Below, piece by piece: positions 35,827-45,181 of a stretch of 64,000 nt of DNA. The stretch lies in assembly GCA_049194865.1 (NCBI GenBank), contig JBLZWL010000143.1:1-64000 (forward strand), written 5' to 3'. Source of the DNA: Myxococcus terminator_A. Lineage in GTDB: Bacteria; Myxococcota; Myxococcia; Myxococcales; Myxococcaceae. Within the stretch, counting starts at the first letter, position 1; each line of letters starts with the position of its first letter. The notes under the pieces are model-generated. The model ran no database searches, was not told the origin of the DNA, and saw nothing but the letters and a program-made list of their open reading frames with translations. The translations under genes and the position numbers were made by a program.

Positions 35827-35865
35827 CCGACATGTCGGCACAGCAATGTATCGCTACTGTGTCGG
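35827..35865. promoter_or_regulatory. Dyad cluster in the divergent DUF420 / heme-protein promoter region
   Basis: CCGACATGTCGG (35827-35838) is a perfect 12-bp palindrome. It overlaps a second, larger dyad, CGGCACAG (35836-35843) with CTGTGTCG (35857-35864), one mismatch. TGTCGG occurs again at 35860-35865. These lie in the 170-base region between two divergent genes and look like regulator-binding sites; the regulator is unknown. Confidence 0.4.
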
Positions 35866-35900
35866 TTGCATCGGCGGACGTGTCGCGGGAGATAGGGCGC

Positions 35901-36458
35901 ATGTCGAACGCCACCTCTGCACCGCTTCAGCCCCGAGTGAGCGACCGGGCTTTTTATGTCTTCACCGGTGTCGTCTCCGCGGCGGCGCTGGCCTTCATCG
36001 CGTGGATTTTGATGGGCCGACGCAACGGAGTGGAGGGCGTGGATCTGCGCTTCCTTCCGGCCGTCAACGCGAGCCTGAACGCGACGGCGGCGGCGCTGCT
36101 CATCGCGGGCTGGGTGGCCATCAAGCGCGGCGCGCGGCGCGTGCATCAGTATTTGATGGTGGCGGCCTTCGCGGCGTCGGCGCTGTTCCTGGTCTGCTAC
36201 CTCTCCTATCACTACGTGCACGGCAACACGCGCTACGTGGGTGACTGGCGAGGGCTGTACCTGTGCATCCTGGCCAGCCACGTGTTGCTGTCCATGGCTG
36301 TCGTTCCCCTGGCGTTGGTGGCCTTCTACTTCGCGTGGCGCCAGCAGTTCCCCCGGCACCGCAAGGTGACGCGGTGGCTGGCGCCCATCTGGGTGTACGT
36401 GTCGGTGACGGGCGTGGTGGTGTACTTCATGCTGCGCGGCGGCCTGCCGTCCCTGTAG
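35901..36458 (+). CDS. DUF420 (CtaM-like) membrane protein
   Basis: A protein of 185 residues with five or so transmembrane helices. Conserved-looking His and Tyr residues sit in CYLSYHYVHGNTRY and LCILASHVLLSM, a pattern typical of DUF420 proteins, of which Bacillus/Staphylococcus CtaM is needed for maturation of a heme-copper oxidase. ATG 35901 was chosen because GGGAGA/AGGG lies upstream and the earlier in-frame ATG (35832) would add 23 non-hydrophobic residues. Next to it, convergent, is a heme oxygenase gene. Confidence 0.8.
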   Translation: MSNATSAPLQPRVSDRAFYVFTGVVSAAALAFIAWILMGRRNGVEGVDLRFLPAVNASLNATAAALLIAGWVAIKRGARRVHQYLMVAAFAASALFLVCYLSYHYVHGNTRYVGDWRGLYLCILASHVLLSMAVVPLALVAFYFAWRQQFPRHRKVTRWLAPIWVYVSVTGVVVYFMLRGGLPSL

Positions 36459-36464
36459 CGCCGC

Positions 36465-37055
36465 TCAGGGCAGCGCGCGACGGAGCCAGCGCTCGAAGGC
36501 GTCGAAGGTGTCCTGGGCGCCCTTCACCACGCGGTCGTCAAAGGCAGGGTCGGCCGCGTCCACGGATGCGCGCGTGAGCACTTCGCCAAAGCCGCGCCAC
36601 CGGGGCCCCACGTCGTCGCCGTAGGCGCGGAAGAAGACGAAGTCGCCCGCGGCGGTGCCCTCGAAGTGGCGGCGCAGGTGCCGGAGGATGAGCTGGCCTC
36701 CGAGCGTCGCGCCCTCCAGCACGTAGCAGCCACCGAGCGCCTCGGGCAGTCCCGTCAGCGGCGGTGGCTCCGGACAGCTGGGCAGCCGCGCGAGCGATGG
36801 CGTGTCATGGCCAAGCGCGCGCAGGTCCGCCTCCAGCCACGCAACCTTCACCCGCTCCTGCATGAGCAAGCCAGGCAGCGCCGCGCCCAGCACGGTGATG
36901 AGTCGCTCCTCCACCGGGGAATGGAAGCCATGGAGCGCCTCCAGGTGGCGGCGATAGCCCTCGAGCGTCAGCCCAGGCTCCAGCAAGCGCACGGCGGACT
37001 CGGCGCGCTCGTGGTGGGGGCGGGTTTCCGTCTTGAGTCGCTGCGGCAGGGACAC
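36465..37055 (-). CDS. Biliverdin-producing heme oxygenase
   Basis: A protein of 196 residues, all helical. The N-terminal TETRPHHERAES places the proximal heme His at 14 or 15, and YVLEGATLGGQLILRHL is the flexible Gly-containing distal helix of HO-1-like enzymes. It opens heme to biliverdin, CO and iron in the cytoplasm. The GTG start has no strong ribosome site, so expression may be low. No phytochrome gene is adjacent, which argues for iron or heme recycling, or for supply of bilin in trans. Confidence 0.85.
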   Translation of the reverse strand: MSLPQRLKTETRPHHERAESAVRLLEPGLTLEGYRRHLEALHGFHSPVEERLITVLGAALPGLLMQERVKVAWLEADLRALGHDTPSLARLPSCPEPPPLTGLPEALGGCYVLEGATLGGQLILRHLRRHFEGTAAGDFVFFRAYGDDVGPRWRGFGEVLTRASVDAADPAFDDRVVKGAQDTFDAFERWLRRALP

Positions 37056-37163
37056 GGTGAGACCAACATGGCCTCACCCGGGCGCGGAGGGAATGGCTAA
37101 ATCCCAACGCGTACCAGAGGGAGCCCCTGTCAGGAACGTGGGGAGGCGGCCGACCGGGGCGCC

Positions 37164-37985
37164 ATGCGAATCCTGACGTTGGACGAAGTACCGAGCCACA
37201 GTTGGCCTTATCAATCCGCCGCACCGAGAGGCGGCACGCAGACCGTGTGGTTTCCCCTGCTGCGCGGCACGGTGGACTCGCTTCCGGACGAAGTCTCCGC
37301 GCTGTTGGTGCTCTCCGACCTCCAGGGTGTGGCCCCTCATGCGCTCCAGGACGGCGCGGTGGCGCTGCTCGGAGAGGTGCTCGCCGATGAGCTGGCCATC
37401 CTCGGAGAGCTGGGCGAGCTGCCGCTGCCGGGAACCATCGGCGTGGTGCTCGCGGGGGACTTGTTCTCGGAGGCGAACGCGAACGTGCGCGGTGCCTCCG
37501 GTGACGTGCGCGCCGTCTGGCAGGCCTTCGCGGAGCACTTCCGCTGGGTGGTGGGTGTGGCCGGCAACCACGACACGTTCGGCGGCGCGCGCGAGCAAGC
37601 GCGCTTCCAGCAGCGCCCCGGCATCCACCTGCTCGACGGCGAGGTGGTGGACCTGGAGGACCTTCGCGTAGGCGGCGTGGGCGGCATCATCGGCAACCCG
37701 GACAAGTCAGGCCGGCGCGACGAGACGGAGCACCTGCGACAGCTCGGCGCGACGCTGCGCGAATCACCGGAGCTGCTGGTGTTGCATCAAGGGCCGGACG
37801 TCGAGGGCACGCGGCTTCGCGGCAGTCCCGTCATCCGGGAGTGTGTGAGCACGCGCGCGGGCCTGTTGGTGGTCTGCGGCCATGCCCACTGGGTCACTCC
37901 GCTCGCCACCCTCCCCGGCGACGTCCAGGTGCTCAACGTGGACAGCCGCGCCGTGCTGCTCGAACGCGCTCGCGCTTCCGCTTGA
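37164..37985 (+). CDS. Calcineurin-like metallophosphoesterase
   Basis: A protein of 273 residues. The five metal-site motifs of the family are readable: LSDLQG (in place of DxH), AGDL, GVAGNHDTFGG, LHQGPD and CGHAHWV. The first motif has Gln where His is usual. Hydrolyses a phosphomonoester or diester; substrate unknown. It is monocistronic between a divergent heme oxygenase gene and a convergent protease gene. Confidence 0.82.
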   Translation: MRILTLDEVPSHSWPYQSAAPRGGTQTVWFPLLRGTVDSLPDEVSALLVLSDLQGVAPHALQDGAVALLGEVLADELAILGELGELPLPGTIGVVLAGDLFSEANANVRGASGDVRAVWQAFAEHFRWVVGVAGNHDTFGGAREQARFQQRPGIHLLDGEVVDLEDLRVGGVGGIIGNPDKSGRRDETEHLRQLGATLRESPELLVLHQGPDVEGTRLRGSPVIRECVSTRAGLLVVCGHAHWVTPLATLPGDVQVLNVDSRAVLLERARASA

Positions 37986-38051
37986 GCGCGTCCGTCGCGA
38001 CGCGGTCCCCAGTCATGCTCACCGGGAACCGGCGTCACCTCGGTCAGCGAC

Positions 38052-40619
38052 TCAGCGACAGAAGCCGTCAGCCCGGCAGACCGCGGGAGGCGCGCAGTTG
38101 ATGCCCGAGCCGATGCAGCTCGGCTGACATGCGCCGATGCCCGTGCCGTCGCTGTAGCAGAGATACCCCGAGCGGCAGTCGCCCTGGCCGGTGCCCACCG
38201 CGCGCGAGCAGCTGTCCAGACAGACCTTCAGGCCCGCCGTATTCACGACGTAGCACTTGGAGCCCGTGGGGCACGCCGTCGTGTTGCACACCAGGGTGCA
38301 GTAGCCACCGGGGAAGTTCGTGTTGCACGTGCCTCCCGCGCAGTCGGAGTCATCCGTGCAGGGCGAGCCCACGTCCAGCGTCGGGTCATCGTCGATGGGC
38401 GCCAGCGGGAGCAGGTCGAAGCTGACGTTGGGCGTGGAGGCACCGGTCTCCACGTCGAGGGGCTCGAAGGAGTCGATGTTGCGCCAGAAGCCCGTGCGCT
38501 CTCCGTCCTCGAACAGCTCGCCGTCCTCGTCGTCGTCGATGGTCGCCAGCACGTAGTAGGTCCTGGGCTCCAGCTTGAGGGAGTAGTCATAGCCGCGCGC
38601 CGCGCGCGCCACGGTGATGGCCTCATCGGCCGCCTCCCACTCGCCCGTCACCGCGTCCTGCCAGACGAAGGCGACAATCGCATCCAGGTCGTCCGCTGAC
38701 CCCACGCCAATCTTCAGCGCCACCGTCGCGGAGCCGGCCGCGCCGGAGCCCGCGAGGTTGAGCGTCACCACGTAGTCCCCGTCCGCCAGGCCCGCCGAGT
38801 TCACCGCCACGTCCAGCGTCGTCGAGCCGTACGCGGGCACCGTCTTGGTGCTGCCCCCGGGGAAGGACACCGCCGAGTCCTGGGGCCCCGACTTGGTGGC
38901 CGTCACCACCAGGTCTCCACCCTGCCGGCCGCCCACGTTGCTCAGCGTGAGCTGCTGCGTCGCGCTCTGCCGGAAGAAGAGCGTGGTGGTCGCCACGCTC
39001 AGCTTCGGCGGCTCCAGCGCCGGGTCCGTGCTCTGGATGCGCCGCAGCGCCGCCTGCGCGTTGATGAGTCCCGCGCCACAGCCGCCCGCGCACTGCGAGG
39101 CGGGAATGGGCGTCGCGGTGGACTTCAGCGCGGCCTCCGCCTGGGTCGACGTGAGGTCCGCGGTCAGCTTGGCCGCGGTCGCCGCCAGCAGCGCCACCAC
39201 GCCGGCCACATGCGGCGCCGCCATGCTGGTGCCCTGGGAGAACTGATACGCGGGCTGCCGGTTGTCATCCAGCACGGTGGACAGCACGCCGTCCGCGTAC
39301 CCATCGCCGTTGATGTCCTCCCGCATCTCTCCGCCGGAGGCCACCACGTCCACGCGCGCGCCGTAGTTGGAGAAGCTGCTGCGCCGGCCCGACAGGCCCG
39401 TGGACCCCACGCAGATGACGTTCTCCTGGTTGCACGGCGTGCTGCCGGAGGCGTCCACGTTCTCGTTGCCCGCGGCGACGACGATGATGGCGCCGCGACC
39501 GACGGCGGCGTTGATGGCGTCCTGGTAGAGCGCCTGCGGCGGCGCGCTGCCACCCAGGCTCATGTTCAACACCTTGGCGGCCTTGGCCGGGCGCTGGGTG
39601 ATGCCGGGCACGTCCCCGCCCGTAGCCCAGGTGATGGCCGCCGCGATGTCGAAGCTGTTGCCACCCTTGGTGCCCAGCACGCGCACCGGGAGAATCTGCG
39701 CGTTCCAGGCCACACCCGCGACGCCGGTGCCGTTGTTCGTCACCGCCGCCACGGTGCCCGCCACGTGCGAGCCATGCCACGACGAGCCCCCCTGCGGCTC
39801 ATCGCCGCCTTCGTCCAGCGGGTTCGCGTCGCGGCCGTTGCCGTCACCCGCGTTGGTCGGGTCGGCAATCATGTCGTAGCCCTGCACCACGTGGGAGTTG
39901 AGGTCCGGGTGCGAGACGATGCCGGTGTCGATGACCGCCACCACCACGCCATCCGCGCCCGACTCGATGTCCCACGCGGCCGGCAGGTTGATGGTGGGGT
40001 AATGCCACTGGAGGCCGTAGCCCTTGTCGTCGGGGACGGCCGTCTTGTACATGCGCAGGTTGCGGTCCGTGTAGCGCACGCCCGGCACCGCCGCGAGCCT
40101 CGACACCAGCTCGCGCGTCTCGTCCGCCGACACCGCGTGGCCGTCCTCCGCCTCGAAGCCCACCAGGTGCAGGTACTCGCTCGCGTAACCCTTGTGCACC
40201 GTGCGGTAGCCAGGGAGCGCCGTGGCGGACAGCACGCGCTCGGGGGACACGCCCCCTTCCTCGAAGCGGACGACGACGTCACCGGGAATCGTCGCGTCTT
40301 CCTGGGGGATGCGCGCGAGCGGCGGCGGCCCCAGCGGCGTGGGGATGATGGGCAGGCCCGGGTCCGTCTGCTCCAGCGCGGCGCGGCGCACCTGCTGCGT
40401 CTTCGCGCCACGGAGCTGGTCCTTCAGCCGCGCCAGCACGCTCTTGCTGAAGGGAAGGCGGGTGGCTCGGGAGACACCGCCCTCGGAAGACTGCTCGTTG
40501 CTGCGGAACGGCGTGAGCGTCCCCGCGACAGTGCCGGAGTCATCAGGCCCGCCACCCCCAGACTCGTCACACGACGTGGCCGAGAGCAGCAACAGTCCAA
40601 CGAGCAATAGACGACGCAT
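38052..40619 (-). CDS. Subtilisin-like (S8) serine protease lipoprotein
   Basis: A protein of 855 residues. Lipoprotein signal LLLLSATSC (lipid Cys 17), a propeptide to about residue 200, then an S8 domain with Asp231 (VVVAVIDTGIVSHPDL), His282 (WHGSHVAGT), oxyanion Asn385 (AAGNEN) and Ser465 (QGTSMAAPHVAG). A beta-rich region follows (~530-700, PKLSVATTTLFFR), then a Cys-rich tail (~750-855) with about 18 Cys spaced as in small disulfide repeats. Likely surface-exposed, for nutrient acquisition or predation. A CCCCC/GGGGG stem of low loop quality spans its ribosome site. Confidence 0.92.
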   Translation of the reverse strand: MRRLLLVGLLLLSATSCDESGGGGPDDSGTVAGTLTPFRSNEQSSEGGVSRATRLPFSKSVLARLKDQLRGAKTQQVRRAALEQTDPGLPIIPTPLGPPPLARIPQEDATIPGDVVVRFEEGGVSPERVLSATALPGYRTVHKGYASEYLHLVGFEAEDGHAVSADETRELVSRLAAVPGVRYTDRNLRMYKTAVPDDKGYGLQWHYPTINLPAAWDIESGADGVVVAVIDTGIVSHPDLNSHVVQGYDMIADPTNAGDGNGRDANPLDEGGDEPQGGSSWHGSHVAGTVAAVTNNGTGVAGVAWNAQILPVRVLGTKGGNSFDIAAAITWATGGDVPGITQRPAKAAKVLNMSLGGSAPPQALYQDAINAAVGRGAIIVVAAGNENVDASGSTPCNQENVICVGSTGLSGRRSSFSNYGARVDVVASGGEMREDINGDGYADGVLSTVLDDNRQPAYQFSQGTSMAAPHVAGVVALLAATAAKLTADLTSTQAEAALKSTATPIPASQCAGGCGAGLINAQAALRRIQSTDPALEPPKLSVATTTLFFRQSATQQLTLSNVGGRQGGDLVVTATKSGPQDSAVSFPGGSTKTVPAYGSTTLDVAVNSAGLADGDYVVTLNLAGSGAAGSATVALKIGVGSADDLDAIVAFVWQDAVTGEWEAADEAITVARAARGYDYSLKLEPRTYYVLATIDDDEDGELFEDGERTGFWRNIDSFEPLDVETGASTPNVSFDLLPLAPIDDDPTLDVGSPCTDDSDCAGGTCNTNFPGGYCTLVCNTTACPTGSKCYVVNTAGLKVCLDSCSRAVGTGQGDCRSGYLCYSDGTGIGACQPSCIGSGINCAPPAVCRADGFCR

Positions 40620-40688
40620 TCGAGAGAACCCCCTCCTGGAAAACAGTGGGGGGACCCTAGCACCGCGAGTCCAGGTGGACGTGGATTC

Positions 40689-43600
40689 TCAGCTCGCTTG
40701 CGCGACCCCGCCGCCGCCCTCCGTGTCCTCGCCAACGTTCTCCTCGGACTCGTCCTCCAGCGCGTCCACGCCGCCCGGCACACCGTCCACGTAGGTGACG
40801 ACATTGCCCGGCATCGCGGGCACGCGCGGCCCCGGCGTCACCACACCCGTGAGGTTGAGCGGGTCCACGCCGGAGAGCTGCACGCGCACGCCGGAAGGAG
40901 GCTGCCGCCGCACCGCGCGCGCCATGTCCACCGCCTCCGGTAGGGCGAACTGCTCTCCGACGAAGCCCGCCACGAAGCGCCCACCCCGCACCTCGCCGCG
41001 CGCCTCCATGCGGCGGTAGACGAACAGCAGCTCGCGCCACGTGGGCGCCAGCGCCTCGCGCATCACCAAGTCTCGCCAGACGATGCCGTAGCGCTGGAGG
41101 AACAGGCGCGCCAGCGAGTCCATCACCTCTTCCGACGTCTTCGGCTCCGCGGGCGCCAGCAGGCTCCAGCGCCCCGGGCCACCGCGCTGCAACAGCTTCT
41201 GCCGCTTGCGGTGCGCGGGGCTCTGGAGCACGCGCAGGTTCTGCACCGCGTCCGCCGTCACCAGGCCGCGCGCCACCAGCTCCCACAGCGCGTCCTCGAT
41301 TTCCGCCGGCAGCCGTCGCGCGCGGGACACGAGGTCCTGGAAGAAGCACGCGCCCCGCCGCTCCAGCACTGCCACCACGTCCTTGGCGGCCACGCTGAGG
41401 TCCGGAGGCGTCCACACGTCCCCATCCGCGAGCACCGCGTGAGGCCGCGCCGCCGCGAGCATCCACTCCAGGTCCTCGCGCAACGTGAAGGTCAGCGGCG
41501 CGTTGCGCGTGGGCGAGGCACGCGAGCGAGTGGGCGCGGGCACCTCCGGCTCCGGCGGTAGCACGGGCGCGCCGCGACGAGGTCCCGCCACGGGCTTCGG
41601 CTGGTCCTTCATCGTCAGCCGGCCCCAGGCCACCTCACCCGCGTAGCAGGCGCGCTCCAGCATGTCCGGCGTGTAGCCCCGCATGCGCGCGGGCAGGAGG
41701 AAGCGCTCCCACGCGGAGGCCGGTGCCTCGTAGCCCTGGAGCAGCCGCACCGCCTTCATGAGTCCCGTGGAGCCGCGCAGCGCGTCCACGTCCTCCATGT
41801 GGTGCCACCGGAAGAGGAAGCGCATGAAGTCGCGCCCGCTCAGCGGCTCGATTTCCCGGCGCAGCCGCCCCACCGTCATCCGATGGATGCGTTGGAGCAG
41901 ACGACGGTCGCACCACTCCAGCGGCAGCGCTTCTCCCGGCGCGAGCGGCGTCTCCAGCGGACGGAAGCGGCCCCGCAGCACGGTGCCCTGCATCTCCAGC
42001 TGATGCATCGCCGCGTTGACCTCGTCCTCGCTCAGCACGCACAGGCGCGCCAGCTCCGCCACCGTGATGGGGCCCACGTTCTCCATCCGCCCCCGCACCA
42101 CCTGGAGCACCGCGGCCTCGCGCTCCACCGGCCGGTCATGCGCCAGCACCGGCAACGGCGGCTGCGTCACTCCGTCCGGGAACAGCACCCGCACCGCGCT
42201 GCCCCGCTCGGCCGCGACGAGGAAGCGCCCGGCGGGCAGGTCCAGCCACGCCACCCGGCCCTGCTCGAACAGCGGCGTCGCCAGTCCCTTCGGCACCTCG
42301 GTGTCTCGCACCAGCACCCACTGGAGGAGCATGTCGTGCAGCTCATCCTCGTCGCGCATCGGCGGCGCGGCGTCCTCCACCACCGTGGCGATGGCCGTCG
42401 CGTCCAGCGCGCCGAAGGCCGCCGCGTCCTCGGCGGGCAGCGCGCGGCGCAGGGCCACGTTGCGCACGCGGCGCTCCTCCGCTGGCGCGTCATCCAGGAA
42501 GGTGTACGGCTGGCTGTGAATCATCGCGTGCGCGAAGACGCTCGGCTCCGGCACGTCGCGCGCCTCCAGGCGGATGCGGCCGTCCTTCATGCGACGGAGC
42601 ACCTCGCGCAGGCCCTCCACGTCCATGGCTTCGTGCAGACAGTCGTCCATCGTCTGCTTCACCAGCGGATGGTCCGGCAGCTCGACGTCACCACCGCCGT
42701 GGTTGTCCTGACAGCCCACCTGCGCCGGGAAGACGGCGGCCAGCAGGTCCTCGCTGCGCGCGCGCTGGAGGTTGGGCGCCACGCGCTTGCCCCCCATCAT
42801 CCGGTGGAGCGCCAGCGCCCGTGTGGCCACCCAGCGGAAGCGCGTGCCGAACAGCGGCGACTGGAGCACCGCCTGCACCAGCACCTCTTCCACGTGGTCC
42901 GGGTGCAGGAAGTCGAAGATGTCCGCCAGCGGGAAGGAGTGCTGCTCGCCCAGCGACAGGAGGATGCCGTCCTCCGTCGCCGCTGCCTGCAGCTCGAAGT
43001 CGAACGAGCGGCAGAAGCGCTTGCGCAGCGCCATTCCCCAGGCGCGGTTGATGCGGCTGCCGAAGGGCGCGTGGATGATGAGCTGCATGCCGCCCGCTTC
43101 GTCGAAGAAGCGCTCGGCCACCACCAGGTGATTACTGGGCACAGCGTCCAGCATCTTCTTGCCCAGCCGCAGGTAGCCCAGCAGCGCATCCACCGCGGGC
43201 GGCGGCATGCGCAGCTCCTTCTCCAGGAAGCTGGCCGAGTCCTCACGGGTGAGCAGCTCGTCGCGCAGCCGGCCCACCTGGAGCGACAGCTCGTCCGTGC
43301 GCCCCGGTGCCTCACCGCGCCAGAAGGGCACGTTGGGCGCCGCTCCGCGCGCGTCCTCCACCATCACCGTGCTGCCCATCACCCGCTGAATCCGCCACGC
43401 GGTGCTGCCCAGGAGGAAGACGTCTCCGGGCGATGACTCCACCGCGAAGTCCTCGTCCAGGGTGCCCACCACCTTGCCCTCCGGCTCGGCGGTGACGCTG
43501 AAGGTGAAGGTGTCGGGGATGGCTCCGCCGTTGGTGAGCGCGGTGATGCGCACGCCGCGCCGGCCCTTGAGGCGCTGATTCACCCGGTCTCTGTGCAGGT

Positions 43601-45044
43601 GGATGCCCGCGCGACCACGTCCGGCGGCGATGCCCTCCGACAGCACCTCCAGCACGCCCTGGTACTCCTCCCACGTCAGGTCGCGGTACGGGTATGCACG
43701 CTGGAAGAGGCTGAAGAGGGCGCGCTCGTCCCACTCCTCGCACGCGCACGCGGCCACCACTTGCTGCGCGAGCACGTCCAGCGGCTTCTGCGGGATGATG
43801 ACCGCGTCCAGGTCGCCCTCGCGCACGGCGTTGAGGAGCGCGGCGCACTCCATCAGCTCGTCGCGCGTCATCGCGAAGATGATGCCCTTGGAGATGGCGG
43901 CCTTGTGGTGGCCCGCGCGGCCGACGCGCTGGAGCAACACGGAGATGGCCTTCGTGGTGCCCAGCTGGACGACGAGGTCCACGTTGCCCACGTCGATACC
44001 GAGCTCCAGCGACGCGGTGGCCACCATGACGCGCAGCCGACCGTCCTTGAGCTTCTCCTCCGCGGCCAGTCGGATTTCGCGCGACATGCTGCCGTGGTGG
44101 GCCGCCACCAGGCCTTCACCCAGCCGCTCGCCCAAATCGTGGGCCACGCGCTCCGCCATCTTCCGCGTGTTGACGAAGATGAGCGTAGTGCGGTGCTCGC
44201 CCGCCAGCGCCACGAGGCGGTCGTAGACCTGGCCCCACATCTCGTGGCTCGCCAGCGAGGACAGCTCCGCGTCGGGGATCTCCAGCTTCAAGTCCCACGG
44301 GCGCAGGTGGCCCACCTCCACCTTGCGGCAATCGCGATGGGACGCGCCGGTGAGGAAGCCCGCGATGGCGTCCAGCGGCTTCTGCGTCGCGGACAGGCCG
44401 ATGAGCTGCGGACGCGTCTCGGTGAGCGCCTTCAGCCGCTCCATGGACAGCGTGAAGTGACTGCCCCGCTTGTCTCGTGCGAGCGCGTGAATCTCGTCGA
44501 CGATGACGGTGCGCACGCCGCGCAGCGTGGCGCGAGCGCGCTCGGCGGTGAGGTAGAGGTAGAGCGACTCCGGCGTGGTGATGAGGATGTGCGGCGGGCG
44601 GCGAACCATCCGCGCGCGCTCGGAGGCGGGGGTGTCACCGCTGCGCACCTGCACGCGCAGCTCGCCCGGCGTGTAGCCCTCCGCGCGGGCTCGTGAGAGC
44701 AGCTCCTCCAGCGGCTGGAGCAGGTTCTTCTGCACGTCGTTGCCCAGCGCCTTCAGGGGCGAGACGTAGAGCACCTGCGTTCGGTCTTCCAGCTTCTGTT
44801 CCAGCGCCAGCCGGAACAGCGAGTCGAGCGCGGCGAGGAACGCGGTGAGCGTCTTGCCACTGCCCGTGGGCGCGGCGATGAGCACGTCCTGCCCGGCCTG
44901 GATGAGCGGCCAGCCCTCCACCTGGGGACGCGTGGGCTCGCCGAGTCGCTCGGCGAACCAGCGGCGGACCACGGGGTGGAAGTTCGCCAGTGCCGGGTGC
45001 GCCTCGCACTCGGCGGCGAAGTCGAGACTGATCTGCGGGGGCAT
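40689..45044 (-). CDS. lhr: Lhr-family DEAD/DEAH-box helicase
   Basis: A protein of 1,451 residues, the length of long Lhr (Lhr-core plus C-terminal extension). Walker A APTGSGKTLTAFLAAL near 58-70, motif II VDEIHAL, motif III GLSATQKPLDAI, motif VI LQRVGRAGHH. The Lhr-core winged-helix/beta-barrel and the C-terminal wHTH region follow. Lhr-core is a 3'-5' DNA/RNA helicase linked to DNA-damage tolerance. ATG 45044 was chosen because GGAGAGG precedes it; an in-frame start at 45125 would add 27 residues. Monocistronic, divergent from the repeat-protein gene. Confidence 0.92.
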   Translation of the reverse strand: MPPQISLDFAAECEAHPALANFHPVVRRWFAERLGEPTRPQVEGWPLIQAGQDVLIAAPTGSGKTLTAFLAALDSLFRLALEQKLEDRTQVLYVSPLKALGNDVQKNLLQPLEELLSRARAEGYTPGELRVQVRSGDTPASERARMVRRPPHILITTPESLYLYLTAERARATLRGVRTVIVDEIHALARDKRGSHFTLSMERLKALTETRPQLIGLSATQKPLDAIAGFLTGASHRDCRKVEVGHLRPWDLKLEIPDAELSSLASHEMWGQVYDRLVALAGEHRTTLIFVNTRKMAERVAHDLGERLGEGLVAAHHGSMSREIRLAAEEKLKDGRLRVMVATASLELGIDVGNVDLVVQLGTTKAISVLLQRVGRAGHHKAAISKGIIFAMTRDELMECAALLNAVREGDLDAVIIPQKPLDVLAQQVVAACACEEWDERALFSLFQRAYPYRDLTWEEYQGVLEVLSEGIAAGRGRAGIHLHRDRVNQRLKGRRGVRITALTNGGAIPDTFTFSVTAEPEGKVVGTLDEDFAVESSPGDVFLLGSTAWRIQRVMGSTVMVEDARGAAPNVPFWRGEAPGRTDELSLQVGRLRDELLTREDSASFLEKELRMPPPAVDALLGYLRLGKKMLDAVPSNHLVVAERFFDEAGGMQLIIHAPFGSRINRAWGMALRKRFCRSFDFELQAAATEDGILLSLGEQHSFPLADIFDFLHPDHVEEVLVQAVLQSPLFGTRFRWVATRALALHRMMGGKRVAPNLQRARSEDLLAAVFPAQVGCQDNHGGGDVELPDHPLVKQTMDDCLHEAMDVEGLREVLRRMKDGRIRLEARDVPEPSVFAHAMIHSQPYTFLDDAPAEERRVRNVALRRALPAEDAAAFGALDATAIATVVEDAAPPMRDEDELHDMLLQWVLVRDTEVPKGLATPLFEQGRVAWLDLPAGRFLVAAERGSAVRVLFPDGVTQPPLPVLAHDRPVEREAAVLQVVRGRMENVGPITVAELARLCVLSEDEVNAAMHQLEMQGTVLRGRFRPLETPLAPGEALPLEWCDRRLLQRIHRMTVGRLRREIEPLSGRDFMRFLFRWHHMEDVDALRGSTGLMKAVRLLQGYEAPASAWERFLLPARMRGYTPDMLERACYAGEVAWGRLTMKDQPKPVAGPRRGAPVLPPEPEVPAPTRSRASPTRNAPLTFTLREDLEWMLAAARPHAVLADGDVWTPPDLSVAAKDVVAVLERRGACFFQDLVSRARRLPAEIEDALWELVARGLVTADAVQNLRVLQSPAHRKRQKLLQRGGPGRWSLLAPAEPKTSEEVMDSLARLFLQRYGIVWRDLVMREALAPTWRELLFVYRRMEARGEVRGGRFVAGFVGEQFALPEAVDMARAVRRQPPSGVRVQLSGVDPLNLTGVVTPGPRVPAMPGNVVTYVDGVPGGVDALEDESEENVGEDTEGGGGVAQAS

Positions 45045-45181
45045 GCGCACCTCTCCAGCAGGAGACTGAACACAGGTACAGGCGGGCGTCAACGCACACG
45101 CGTGGTGGGGAACAGCGACTCCCACACACTCCGCTCGGGTACTCCCAGACCAGGCGACCGCACTGTCACTAGGCTTGGGAC

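Noticed and set aside
36465..37055. Heme oxygenase considered as part of a bacteriophytochrome (BphO) operon
   Set aside because: No phytochrome or response-regulator gene is adjacent on either side within the window.
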